A stretch of DNA of 64,000 bases, taken from positions 1-64,000 of the forward strand of contig JACKHN010000020.1 in NCBI GenBank assembly GCA_020638975.1, read 5' to 3'. The notes under the pieces are model-generated. The model made no database searches. It was given only the letters and a program-made list of their open reading frames with translations, and was not told the origin of the DNA. A program made the position numbers and the translations under genes. The number at the start of each line of letters is the position of its first letter. Position 1 is the first letter of the stretch. Shown in pieces: positions 52,322-61,400 of this stretch. Source of the stretch: Planctomycetaceae bacterium (GTDB taxonomy: Bacteria > Planctomycetota > Planctomycetia > Pirellulales > Pirellulaceae).

Positions 52322-53734
52322 ATGACGACAGCCAAGCCACGGACCATGTTCGAGAAGATTTGGGACAGCCATTTGGTCCATGAAGAAGACGGAAAACAGG
52401 CAATTCTCTACATCGACCTGCAATTGGTACATGAAGTCACGAGCGCCCAGGCCTTTGAAGGGCTGCGGCTCGCCGGTCGCAAGGTCCGCCGGCCCGAGCG
52501 GACAATCGCCACGCCGGACCACAATATCCCGACGACCGACCGCTCGCTGCCCATCGCCGATCCGATCTCGAAGAAGCAGGTTGATACGCTCCGCAACAAC
52601 TGCAAAGAATTCGGAATCAAGCTGTACGACTTAAACGATGCGAAACAAGGCATCGTCCACGTCATAGGCCCTGAATTGGGCTATACGCAACCCGGCATGA
52701 CCGTTGTCTGCGGCGACAGCCACACCGCGACGCACGGAGCATTTGGCGCGTTGGCATTCGGCATCGGCACCAGTGAAGTCGAACACGTTCTCGCCACGCA
52801 GACGTTGCTGCAAAGTTATCCCAAAACACTGGAATTACGCGTCGATGGAACGCTTCCCACCGGCGTGACGGCCAAGGACATCATCCTCTACTTGATCGGC
52901 CAGATCACGACCGATGGTGGCACGGGCTACGTGATCGAATACACCGGCAGCGCGATTCAGGCGTTGAGCATGGAAGAGCGGATGACGGTTTGTAACATGT
53001 CGATCGAAGCGGGAGCCCGAGCCGGCATGATCGCTCCGGATCAAAAGACGTTCGACTACCTGCGCGGTCGCGAATTCGCTCCCAAGGATTTCGACGCAGC
53101 GGTCGCCAAGTGGAAGCAGTTGCCTTCCGATCGGGGTGCGACGTACGACAAGTCGCTGACATTTTCAGCCGCTGACATCGCTCCGCAGATCACTTGGGGA
53201 ACAAACCCCGGCCAAGTTATCGCGGTAAACGCTTCGATCCCGGATCCATCGACTCAAGGCGACGAAACAGATCAGAAGTCGGCGGAGCGGGCCCTGGAGT
53301 ATATGGGGCTAAAAGCCGGCACGCCGTTCACCAGCGTCGAACTAGATCGCGTTTTTATCGGTTCGTGTACCAACGCCCGCATCGAAGACCTTCGCGCGGC
53401 AGCCGCCGTCGCCAAGGGGCATCATGTTTCGAGCCGCGTCAATGCGATGGTTGTTCCAGGTAGCGGACAAGTCAAAGTCCAGGCGGAAGCCGAGGGCTTG
53501 GACAAAATATTCAAAGCGGCGGGCTTCGATTGGCGTGAAGCCGGTTGCAGCATGTGTCTCGCCATGAATCCCGATAAACTCTCGCCCGGCGAACGCTGTG
53601 CATCAACCAGCAATCGCAACTTCGAAGGTCGGCAAGGCAAAGGCGGACGAACCCATCTCGTCTCGCCCGCCATGGCTGCCGCGGCGGCTGTCGCCGGCCA
53701 CTTTGTCGACGTGCGCGAGTGGGAATTTAAGTAG
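52322..53734 (+). CDS. leuC: 3-isopropylmalate dehydratase large subunit
   Basis: A 470-aa aconitase-family enzyme of leucine synthesis, isomerising 2- and 3-isopropylmalate with LeuD. The family core is clear: MFEKIWDSHLV, VVCGDSHTATHGAFGALAFGIGTSEVEHVLATQ, and the Fe-S cysteines in FIGSCTNARIEDL and GCSMCLAMNPD. The C-terminus has STSNRNFEGRQGKGGRTHLVSP. ATG 52322 gives a standard length. It is followed by leuD after a 53-bp gap containing heptamer repeats. Confidence 0.96.
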   Translation: MTTAKPRTMFEKIWDSHLVHEEDGKQAILYIDLQLVHEVTSAQAFEGLRLAGRKVRRPERTIATPDHNIPTTDRSLPIADPISKKQVDTLRNNCKEFGIKLYDLNDAKQGIVHVIGPELGYTQPGMTVVCGDSHTATHGAFGALAFGIGTSEVEHVLATQTLLQSYPKTLELRVDGTLPTGVTAKDIILYLIGQITTDGGTGYVIEYTGSAIQALSMEERMTVCNMSIEAGARAGMIAPDQKTFDYLRGREFAPKDFDAAVAKWKQLPSDRGATYDKSLTFSAADIAPQITWGTNPGQVIAVNASIPDPSTQGDETDQKSAERALEYMGLKAGTPFTSVELDRVFIGSCTNARIEDLRAAAAVAKGHHVSSRVNAMVVPGSGQVKVQAEAEGLDKIFKAAGFDWREAGCSMCLAMNPDKLSPGERCASTSNRNFEGRQGKGGRTHLVSPAMAAAAAVAGHFVDVREWEFK

Positions 53735-53768
53735 TCATTGGTCATTGGTCATTGGTCATTGGTCATTC
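53734..53768. repeat. Five heptanucleotide tandem repeats between leuC and leuD
   Basis: GTCATTG is repeated four times and followed by GTCATTC, beginning on the last base of the leuC stop codon. The spacer between leuC and leuD would change by 7 bp for each unit gained or lost. The leuD Shine-Dalgarno (TTGGAG, about 53773-53778) lies just outside the array. Confidence 0.9.
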
Positions 53769-53787
53769 GGATTTGGAGATTAGCCCT

Positions 53788-54375
53788 ATGGACCCTTTCA
53801 CACAACACACCGGTCTCGTCGCCTCGATGGACCGATCGGCTGTCGATACCGATCAAATCATTCCTAAGCAATTCTTGAAGCGAATCGAGCGAACGGGCTT
53901 CGGCCAGTTCCTGTTCTTCGATTGGCGATTCAACGAGGACGGGTCGGATAACCCCGAGTTTGAACTCAACAAGCCCGATGCCAAGGGCGCAACGGTGCTA
54001 CTCGCGCGACGCAACTTCGGATGCGGTTCAAGTCGCGAACATGCCGTCTGGGCCCTGGCCGATTACGGCATCAAAGTCGTCATCGCGCCGTCGTTCGCTG
54101 ACATCTTCTACAACAACTGTTTCAAGAACTCGGTACTTCCAATCAAGTTGAGCGAAGAGACCGTGGAGCAACTGTTCCAACTCGCCGCCAAGCACGAGGG
54201 CTACAAGCTCTCCGTTGATCTCGAAAAACAGACGGTCACCGACGATCACGGTCTCGAACTGCAGTTTGAAGTCGACGAATCACGCCGCTACAACATGCTG
54301 CACGGCTTGGACGACATTGCCCTGACTTTGTTGCACGAAGAGAAGATTACGGCATTTGAGACGGCGAAGTCGTGA
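53788..54375 (+). CDS. leuD: 3-isopropylmalate dehydratase small subunit
   Basis: A 195-aa LeuD. Hallmarks are ASMDRSAVDTDQIIPKQFLKRIERTGFGQFLFFDWR, LLARRNFGCGSSREHAVWALADYGIKVVIAPSFADIFYNNCFKNSVLPI. The Arg-Glu of SSREHA binds substrate carboxylate. ATG 53788 (MDPFTQ) has GGAG 9 nt upstream and is the standard start; a longer frame runs back into the repeats. It forms the swivelling domain of the heterodimer with LeuC. Confidence 0.96.
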   Translation: MDPFTQHTGLVASMDRSAVDTDQIIPKQFLKRIERTGFGQFLFFDWRFNEDGSDNPEFELNKPDAKGATVLLARRNFGCGSSREHAVWALADYGIKVVIAPSFADIFYNNCFKNSVLPIKLSEETVEQLFQLAAKHEGYKLSVDLEKQTVTDDHGLELQFEVDESRRYNMLHGLDDIALTLLHEEKITAFETAKS

Positions 54376-54412
54376 AACGTCTGTCGACAATACCAATTAG
54401 GGCGCGATCATC

Positions 54413-54649
54413 ATGGCGGACAAGAAAAGTGCCTGCCCCGACTGTCAGGGTCAGATGCAACCGATCAAGCTGCTTGACGCAACTCACCCGGGTTTGCACC
54501 TGACGGGCGCGAGGCATGTCGAAACGACCTATGCTGCGGTGGATGCGCCACCCAGTTTGTTTACTGGAACGATTCCTAAGGCAGGAACGGTGAAGGCCAG
54601 GATCTGCCAGGAATGCGGTCGCATCATCCTTCACGGTTCAAGGTCATGA
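54413..54649 (+). CDS. Small zinc-ribbon-like protein
   Basis: A 78-aa protein with two CxxC pairs, CPDCQGQM near the start and CQECGRII near the end, spaced as in zinc ribbons. The middle contains PIKLLDATHPGLHLTGARHVETTYAAVDA. It lies 37 bp after leuD and could be co-transcribed, but a link to leucine synthesis is unlikely. Its TGA overlaps the convergent gene's TGA within TCATGA. Confidence 0.65.
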   Translation: MADKKSACPDCQGQMQPIKLLDATHPGLHLTGARHVETTYAAVDAPPSLFTGTIPKAGTVKARICQECGRIILHGSRS

Positions 54650-55153
54650 GGTCTTGCTCGCTAGGCTGACAAGTTCCGCGAATCTGTTGTGAACTAGTTC
54701 GTCTTCCTTGTCAGGCCGTTTTAAGCAAGCAGCGAGCTGATTTTTGAGCTTTGGAACAGTTTCCAAGATGTGGAGCGTATCCTCGTCCAGTGGAGTTTCC
54801 TTATTCATCATCGAACGATGCCGTTCGTATTGGGCAAGCGCTTTGTGCAGATTCTCAAACGCCCGGCGATACTCACCGGGACTTCGCAATGTTACGACAC
54901 CACTCGCCGACCGGTTACCCGCTGTCGCCACATCGGCACCACGTCGCGAGATGAGTTGCCCTTCGTTCTGAAGCAACTCGAATCCGTCAGGCAGGGCAGC
55001 GACGATCGCCGCGCGAGCCTCCTCGAGCGTGTGTTGTCGTGGCGAGTGATAGCTGAAAGTTTCCAACAGCTCTTCGTTGAGTTGCAGGGCAACACCGCTC
55101 AAATTGGCGAACCGGCGGAAGATCTCTCCCCGCGGAGCCTTGTCGAAGTTCAT
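54644..55153 (-). CDS. STN-domain-like protein, unknown
   Basis: A 169-aa protein without a signal peptide. The first 72 residues (NFDKAPRGEIFRRFANLSGVALQLNEELLETFSYHSP...ALPDGFELLQNEGQLISRRG) follow the pattern of the secretin/TonB short N-terminal (STN) domain. Part two is helical and charged (RRAFENLHKALAQYERHR, LHILETVPKLKNQLAACLKR). There is an opposite-strand frame but it looks less natural. Its start lies 48 bp after the CehA-like gene stop. Function unknown; missing signal or upstream exon-like part cannot be excluded. Confidence 0.55.
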   Translation of the reverse strand: MNFDKAPRGEIFRRFANLSGVALQLNEELLETFSYHSPRQHTLEEARAAIVAALPDGFELLQNEGQLISRRGADVATAGNRSASGVVTLRSPGEYRRAFENLHKALAQYERHRSMMNKETPLDEDTLHILETVPKLKNQLAACLKRPDKEDELVHNRFAELVSLASKTS

Positions 55154-55201
55154 CTCGATGCCGCCGAGATTTGGCCTGACGCGCCCGAGTTGCCCACAAG
55201 A

Positions 55202-57286
55202 TCAGCGGCCGTCGCTCGCGAGCTGACACTCACGCCACGCATCAAGATATCGCTTGAATCCCAGTTGAGTTGGCTTTTCCGCTTGTGTAAGTAATCGCTG
55301 AGTCGGCTCGTCGAGCAACGAGCGGCCAGAAGCTTGCCATAGGGAGGCCGCTTGTGCAGCGACCGCCCCGTCATAGCCAGCGAGTTCACGGATGAGTCCG
55401 TCCAAGTCGCCGTTCGCTTTCATCACAACTTGTTCAGAATAAGATCGCGCCGAACTTCGCTTCCCGTTGCCGTCGATATCAAGCCACACAGCACCGCTAC
55501 AACCGAGGACATGCGTTCCCGGGTCGATCGTATCGGGCTGATAGGGCTTGGCGGTGCGCCAATGCAAGCTTTCGATGCCTGGTCCAAGGGCGATCGCGAC
55601 AAGGTGAACATCGTGGCGTGGCGTTGGCAACTTCCATTGGTCGGACCAGATGACTCCGGCGGGCTGCGTACTGCGATCGCTCGGTTCGATCGTCGCTTCT
55701 CGCACCAGTTCTCCATTTGCGAACAGCATGATCTTGTCGGCACTTACCCAATGCGGCCCTAGGACTCGCAGCTCGACAACGACCTCATCGCCACTGACCT
55801 TTGCCAGATCGCCGGAGCGAAACTCGCCATTGATCTTCATCTCGGTGAGCAACCCGTAACTGACCATCACCTTGCCGTGAACGAAGTTGATCACTGCTTG
55901 ATCGACATTGATGTTGCCGGGTTCGCGATCGTCGCAGCGAATGTAGGTCCTCCCCTGCCCTACGAAATGACGCCCGACATCGTGTGAATCGCTGCTGCCG
56001 ACTGGCGTGACCGAGTAGCCACGATTCAGCACCGCCATCCAATCGTGAAACAGCTGCAACACGTCGGTCTGCGTCGCCCCAGAGTTCACAACCTCCATCG
56101 CATTGAATCCCATGTGCCAGCCGGCTGTATTCTCGCCAACGGCGTCGTTGAACTGTTTCGGGCCAAACGGCGTCGTGCCGCCGTGAAGGTCACGAGCGTG
56201 GTTCAAGATGGCAACTCTCACGCTCGGAGTGGCGAAGATGCCATCCAGCGTGTGCTTCCACTCGTCCGATCGATGGTCCGGCGTCTTGGCTCCGAGTGCG
56301 ACGGGAAAGATATTGAAATGTCCGGTGCGCGTTGTGACTTCGTTGCCGATGACGGGAGTGAAGTATTGACGCACGTTCATCTTGCGCGCGAAGGGTTCGT
56401 GATCGATGTGAGAATTGTGGTCCGTGGCAATCGGCAGCTCGATTCCTTCTGCGGCGATCGTGATCATGCGTTCCTGCACCGTAGCGTCGCCATGGCCGGA
56501 ATGCGTGCGAGTGTGGACGTGCGTGTCACACGCGACGTAACCCTTGGTCGGCACCTCGCGTCGAATCGACAACTTCCGACTGATTGTCTCGCCAGATTCG
56601 AGCGTGAACATCGTCTCATCAATCGAGTACTCGAAGCCACGCCCGGCGATCAGTGTGTAGGAACCCGCCGGCAATCCAAAGGACGCTTGGCCCGTCGAGG
56701 TGAAGACAATCCCGGGGCGAACTGCTAAGTGATCGCTGGACTCACAACCGGGAGACTGTAGCGCGCCAGAGTTGTTCAGAATCGTGATGCGACACGGCGT
56801 GGGCTGCTGAGTCGCGGCATCGACAACCGACACTTCGACCGTGGCTTCGTTGAGGACCTGCGAGACCGGTCGCGTATCGATCCAAGTCTCGCCGACACGA
56901 ACATCGTCGCTCTTGTCGCCCTGCTGCTGAACGGTCAACCGATTCTCTCCATCGACCAGCACGCCGGCTGGGATGTCGAAGTAGACAATCATGTCATTCT
57001 CGTCGACCCGCAACAGGCCCAGATGCTTATCGTTCAATCGCACTTCCCAATTCTGCTTCACGTCTTGCTGACGCAATCGCAGCGTCCCCGGCCCCTCGTT
57101 CGAGTTAGCGTCGAACACACGATTCAACTCGTGCGACTCGGCGGTGGCTGGAAAACCCGACCACTCCCGTTCCGCTCCGACTCGCAAATGATGCAAACGC
57201 TCTGTAATGACCACCGATTCGGCGGAAGCAGGCTGGATGAGTTGGTAGAGGGCGAATAAAACCAAAGCTAAACGTACGCCGATCAT
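55202..57286 (-). CDS. Secreted CehA/McbA-type metallohydrolase (PHP fold)
   Basis: A 694-aa exported protein; ATG 57286 sits 5 nt after AGGAG and begins a signal peptide (MIGVRLALVLFALYQLIQPASA). Residues about 25-250 are beta-rich accessory domains. The PHP-type metal site starts at YVACDTHVHTRTHSGHGDAT, followed by PIATDHNSHID, VRVAILNHARD and VTPVGSSDSHD, as in CehA/McbA carbaryl-hydrolase relatives. The natural substrate in planctomycetes is unknown. Downstream comes the STN-like gene. Confidence 0.8.
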   Translation of the reverse strand: MIGVRLALVLFALYQLIQPASAESVVITERLHHLRVGAEREWSGFPATAESHELNRVFDANSNEGPGTLRLRQQDVKQNWEVRLNDKHLGLLRVDENDMIVYFDIPAGVLVDGENRLTVQQQGDKSDDVRVGETWIDTRPVSQVLNEATVEVSVVDAATQQPTPCRITILNNSGALQSPGCESSDHLAVRPGIVFTSTGQASFGLPAGSYTLIAGRGFEYSIDETMFTLESGETISRKLSIRREVPTKGYVACDTHVHTRTHSGHGDATVQERMITIAAEGIELPIATDHNSHIDHEPFARKMNVRQYFTPVIGNEVTTRTGHFNIFPVALGAKTPDHRSDEWKHTLDGIFATPSVRVAILNHARDLHGGTTPFGPKQFNDAVGENTAGWHMGFNAMEVVNSGATQTDVLQLFHDWMAVLNRGYSVTPVGSSDSHDVGRHFVGQGRTYIRCDDREPGNINVDQAVINFVHGKVMVSYGLLTEMKINGEFRSGDLAKVSGDEVVVELRVLGPHWVSADKIMLFANGELVREATIEPSDRSTQPAGVIWSDQWKLPTPRHDVHLVAIALGPGIESLHWRTAKPYQPDTIDPGTHVLGCSGAVWLDIDGNGKRSSARSYSEQVVMKANGDLDGLIRELAGYDGAVAAQAASLWQASGRSLLDEPTQRLLTQAEKPTQLGFKRYLDAWRECQLASDGR

Positions 57287-57399
57287 CGAATTCTCCTGAA
57301 GCGACATGAACCGCCCGTACATGAGGCATTTGGCGGATGACGGAGTAAACGCGTGTAATTATGCTGTTAAATCACCACCTATGGCAACTAACCCAATTT

Positions 57400-57459
57400 C
57401 GTAGCTCGACTCGCTGAATCGAGTATTCATACCGACTCGCCCCTGGGAGTCGAGATACG
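57400..57459. repeat. Degenerate GTAG-led inverted pair (REP/BIME-like)
   Basis: CGTAGCTCGACTC (57400-) faces an imperfect inverse copy ending GAGTCGAGATACG at 57459. The word is a relative of the pair at 156-219 (GTAGCTTGACTC). Pairing outside the first 13 bases is poor, so this is probably an old copy. It lies in the divergent region between the CehA-like and DUF1080 genes. Confidence 0.5.
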
Positions 57460-57493
57460 TTCCGATCCCAACCGAACTAGACGGAGACAAAAC

Positions 57494-58204
57494 ATGTTCG
57501 CTCGAGAATCAGTCGCCCTCACGCTACTCGCGATCAGTTTCGCGCCACTGGTCTCGTTCGCCGAAGAAACCACACCGCTGTTTGACGGCAAATCCCTCGA
57601 AGGCTGGACACAACAGGGCGGCAATGCCAAGTACCGCGTGGAGAGCGGTATCATCATCGGCGAATCGGTCCCGAATACACCGAACAGCTTCTTGTGTACC
57701 GAAAAGAAGTACGGCGATTTTGTATTGGAGTACGAATACAAGTGCGATGACCGCTTGAATTCGGGAGTGCAGTTTCGCAGTAACGTGTTCGACGAAGAGA
57801 CGGGAATTGAATCGGACGGCAAGAAAAGGAAGATCGCTGCAGGTCGAGTCCACGGGTATCAAGTCGAGATTGATCCGAACAAGCCTGACCGCGCCTGGGC
57901 TGGCGGCATTTATGACGAAGGACGTCGCGGCTGGCTGTACCCAGGCATTCGCGGCGGCGACGCGGATGTATTCACTAAACAAGGGCAGAAGATTTATAAG
58001 CCGGGCGAGTGGAATTCGGTGCGAGTCGAATGCAACGGCAACTCGATCAAGACCTGGCTGAACGGTGAACCACGCGCTGATTTCACCGACGACATGACTG
58101 CCGAAGGATTTATCGCGTTGCAAGTCCACGGCATTGGCGGAAACGAAGCGGCCGCTGGCACGCTGGTCCAGTGGCGAAACTTAACGCTTCGTGAGTTGAA
58201 GTAA
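57494..58204 (+). CDS. Secreted DUF1080 (3-keto-disaccharide hydrolase-type) protein
   Basis: A 236-aa protein with a signal peptide and one DUF1080 concanavalin-like domain: PLFDGKSLEGWTQQGG, WR-type FVLEYEYKCDDRLNSGVQFRS, GRVHGYQVEIDPNK, and WNSVRVECNGNSIKTWLNGEPRADF. The family is often abundant in planctomycetes and includes 3-keto-glycoside hydrolases. GGAG lies 9 nt before ATG 57494. About 280 bp without a gene follow before the FAAL fusion. Confidence 0.87.
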   Translation: MFARESVALTLLAISFAPLVSFAEETTPLFDGKSLEGWTQQGGNAKYRVESGIIIGESVPNTPNSFLCTEKKYGDFVLEYEYKCDDRLNSGVQFRSNVFDEETGIESDGKKRKIAAGRVHGYQVEIDPNKPDRAWAGGIYDEGRRGWLYPGIRGGDADVFTKQGQKIYKPGEWNSVRVECNGNSIKTWLNGEPRADFTDDMTAEGFIALQVHGIGGNEAAAGTLVQWRNLTLRELK

Positions 58205-58488
58205 GACGTTTTTGACACAATCGGCTGAGTTCGTCGCTAGTCCGGTCAGGCAATCTGGAGAAGGCTTACCACTTCTTTCGACGGCAACGGTGGTTCGAGT
58301 TCGTTCGCCCATTTCAGGCGTGATCGGCTGGAGTTGTCCGCTTGTGACGACGATGCTGGAGTGATGGACGGGTCGAAGGTAAACTGACCGGACTCGCTTG
58401 ACCCAACTCTGATTGACATCGAGGACATTTCCCCTCAGCAACTGCATCAAGTGACTATGTTTTTCTTATCCACTGGAGAGCGGCCCAG

Positions 58489-61400
58489 GTGAATCACCAA
58501 CGATCTCTCGCTCCCTATTCGCCTCCTGCTACGAATCTAGTCGACAGCCTTCGTTATTGGACGGAGCAAACACCGGACAGCGTGGCGTTCTACTTCTCGG
58601 ACGGAGAGGCCGAGGAACTACGCCTGAGTTACGAGGGCTTCGATCGACGTGCGCGAGCAATTGGCGCGCACTTGCTGGAAAAGGGAATGCAAGGCGAGCG
58701 GGTCTTGCTACTCTATCCACCAGGCCTGGACTTTGTAACCGGATTCATGGGCTGCCTCTATGCGGGAGCAACGGCAGTGCCAGCCTATCCGCCCCGCCGC
58801 AATCGCTATATGTCGCGAATCGATGCGATCTCGGACGACGCACAGGCCAAAGCCGTTTTGACAGTCGCCGATGTTGCAGATCGAGTCCAAGGGATGTTGA
58901 AAGAAGCACCGGCCCTCGAAGCGGCAATGTGGATCGCAACCGATCAGATTCCTGACGATGCGGCTGACTCTTGGGTGCTTCCGAAGTTCGACGATTCGTC
59001 GCTGGCGGTGCTTCAGTATACCTCGGGTTCCACGGGCAATCCCAAGGGCGTGATGCTATCGCACGCGAACATCATTCATAATTGTCGATTGATCGTGCAT
59101 GCTTTCGAAGCTGACATCAATTCCGTCGGTATGAGTTGGCTGCCGACTTATCACGACATGGGGCTGGTAGGCGGCGTGTTGATGCCGCTATTTATTGGAC
59201 GGCCCAATATCTTGATGTCGCCCATGTCGTTCCTGCAAAAACCGGTTCGCTGGATGCGTGCCATAACTAAGTACAATGTGACGATCAGCGGCGGGCCTAA
59301 CTTTGCTTACGACTTGTGCGTAGACAAGATCACTGACGAAGAAATGGCGGGACTCGATCTCAGTAGCTGGTTAGTGGCATTCAACGGTGCGGAGCCGATT
59401 CGCTCGACCACCTTGAAAGCGTTTATCGAAAGGTTCTCTTCGGTCGGCTTCCGCCCGGAAGCTTGCTATCCCTGTTACGGCATGGCCGAAACCACGCTCA
59501 TCGTCACCGGCAGCCACCGAAAGAATCCACCGATCATTCGGAATTTTGACGGGCCAGCTCTCGACGAGCATCGTGTCGTATTCGCATCGCCAGACGAAGA
59601 GGGTTCACGCAGTCTGGTTGGCTGTGGCCATGTGCTGCCCGAAGAAGAAGTGATCATCGTCGCACCCGAGAGCCGCAAGCGATTGCCCGAACACCAGGTG
59701 GGCGAAGTCTGGGTGCGGAGCCCTAGTGTCGGCAAAGGTTACTGGAATAAGCCGGATGTCACGCAGGAAATTTTCCAAGCGGTCACATCACGAGGCGAAT
59801 CGGGATACCTTCGGACAGGCGACCTGGGGTTCATGGACGACGGCGAGTTGTTCGTCACGGGGCGGCTCAAGGATTTGATCATCGTCCGCGGCGTGAATCG
59901 TTACCCGCAAGATATCGAGCAAACCGTCGAACGAACCGATCCGCGTCTCCAGGCCGGAGCTGCGGCAGCGTTTGCAGTCGATTTAAATGGACGTGAGTGT
60001 TTGATCGTGATGACCGAAGTCGAGCGAACCCGACACAAGGACTGGTCGAGTGTCATTCAAGCAATCCGAAGTAATGTGACGCGCGAGCATGAATTGCCTC
60101 CCGACGTGATCGCGTTGGTTCGCTTCGGTTCGATGCCGAAGACCTCCAGCGGCAAGATTCAGCGTCACGCCTGCCGAGCAGCGTTCCTGGAGGACTCACT
60201 GCCCGTGGTCGCAAGATGGACCGCTTGGTCGGGTGGCGAAGAAGTTGAGGATTGGGACACAATCGTCGTCGAGTCGACCGCCGCCACGGTGACGACGCCA
60301 ACCGTTCGTCGAGAAGCTGGTTCACTGCAAGGCGAAGTGAACCTGAACGTCGCCGATGTCGTCATGCAGCACGTTCGCGAAATCGCAAAGGAACGCGCGA
60401 ATGGTCTGACGCTGGATTCGAACATCCTCGGATTGGGCTTGGATTCATTGGAACGGCTACAGCTCGCGCATGCGCTCGAAGACGCTTTCGGAGGTCGTTT
60501 CCCAGAGGACGTCTTGTCCGTGATCGAAACTTGTCGCGAAGTGACACTGGCAGTCCAGACCTACATTGGCACCAAGGCCCGCACCCGTAACCTGTCCTCA
60601 TTGACCGATCAACTCAGTCGTGAAAATCGGGATATCCAGCCTGCGGATTATCAGTTCGCGGAAATGGCCGAATACAAGCGACTGCAGCAGCAAGCCACGC
60701 TATTGTCTTTCACTGGAATTCCCAACCCGTATTTCACTCGTCACGAAGGAATTACAAACGATCGAACGGTAATCGATGGACATGAGCTGATCAGTTGGTC
60801 CAGCTACAACTACCTGGGCATGTCCGGCGACCCCGCGGTTACGGAGGCGGCGTGTGAAGCGATCAAGCGGTACGGCACGAGTGTCTCGGCGAGTCGTCTC
60901 GTCTCGGGTGAAAAAACCATTCACCGCGAACTCGAACAAGGCCTCGCGGACTTTCTGGGTGTTGATGACGCGATTACCTTGGTGGGCGGTCACTCAACGA
61001 ACGAGACGACCATTGGCCACTTGTTTGGACCGGGCGACCTCATTCTCCACGATGCGTTGGCTCACAACAGCATTATGCAAGGGGCAATCCTGTCCGGTGC
61101 GCGACGCCGGGGATTCGACCACAACGCTTGGCAGCAACTCGATACGATCCTGAAAGAAATTCGCCACGAATATCGTCGCGTGCTGGTCGTCATCGAAGGT
61201 GTGTATAGCATGGACGGCGACTACCCCGATCTGCCGAAGTTCGTGGAAGTCAAACAACGCCATAAGACCTTTCTGATGGTTGATGAAGCACACTCGATTG
61301 GCACCATGGGAGCCCACGGTCGAGGCATTAGCGAACACTTTGGTATCGACCCTCGCGAAGTGGATATCTGGATGGGTACGCTGAGCAAATCGTTCGGCAG

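Noticed and set aside
54770..55294. Plus-strand frame of 174 codons opposite the STN-like gene
   Set aside because: Arg/Ser-rich composition and overlap with two minus-strand genes; the minus frame reads as a folded protein.
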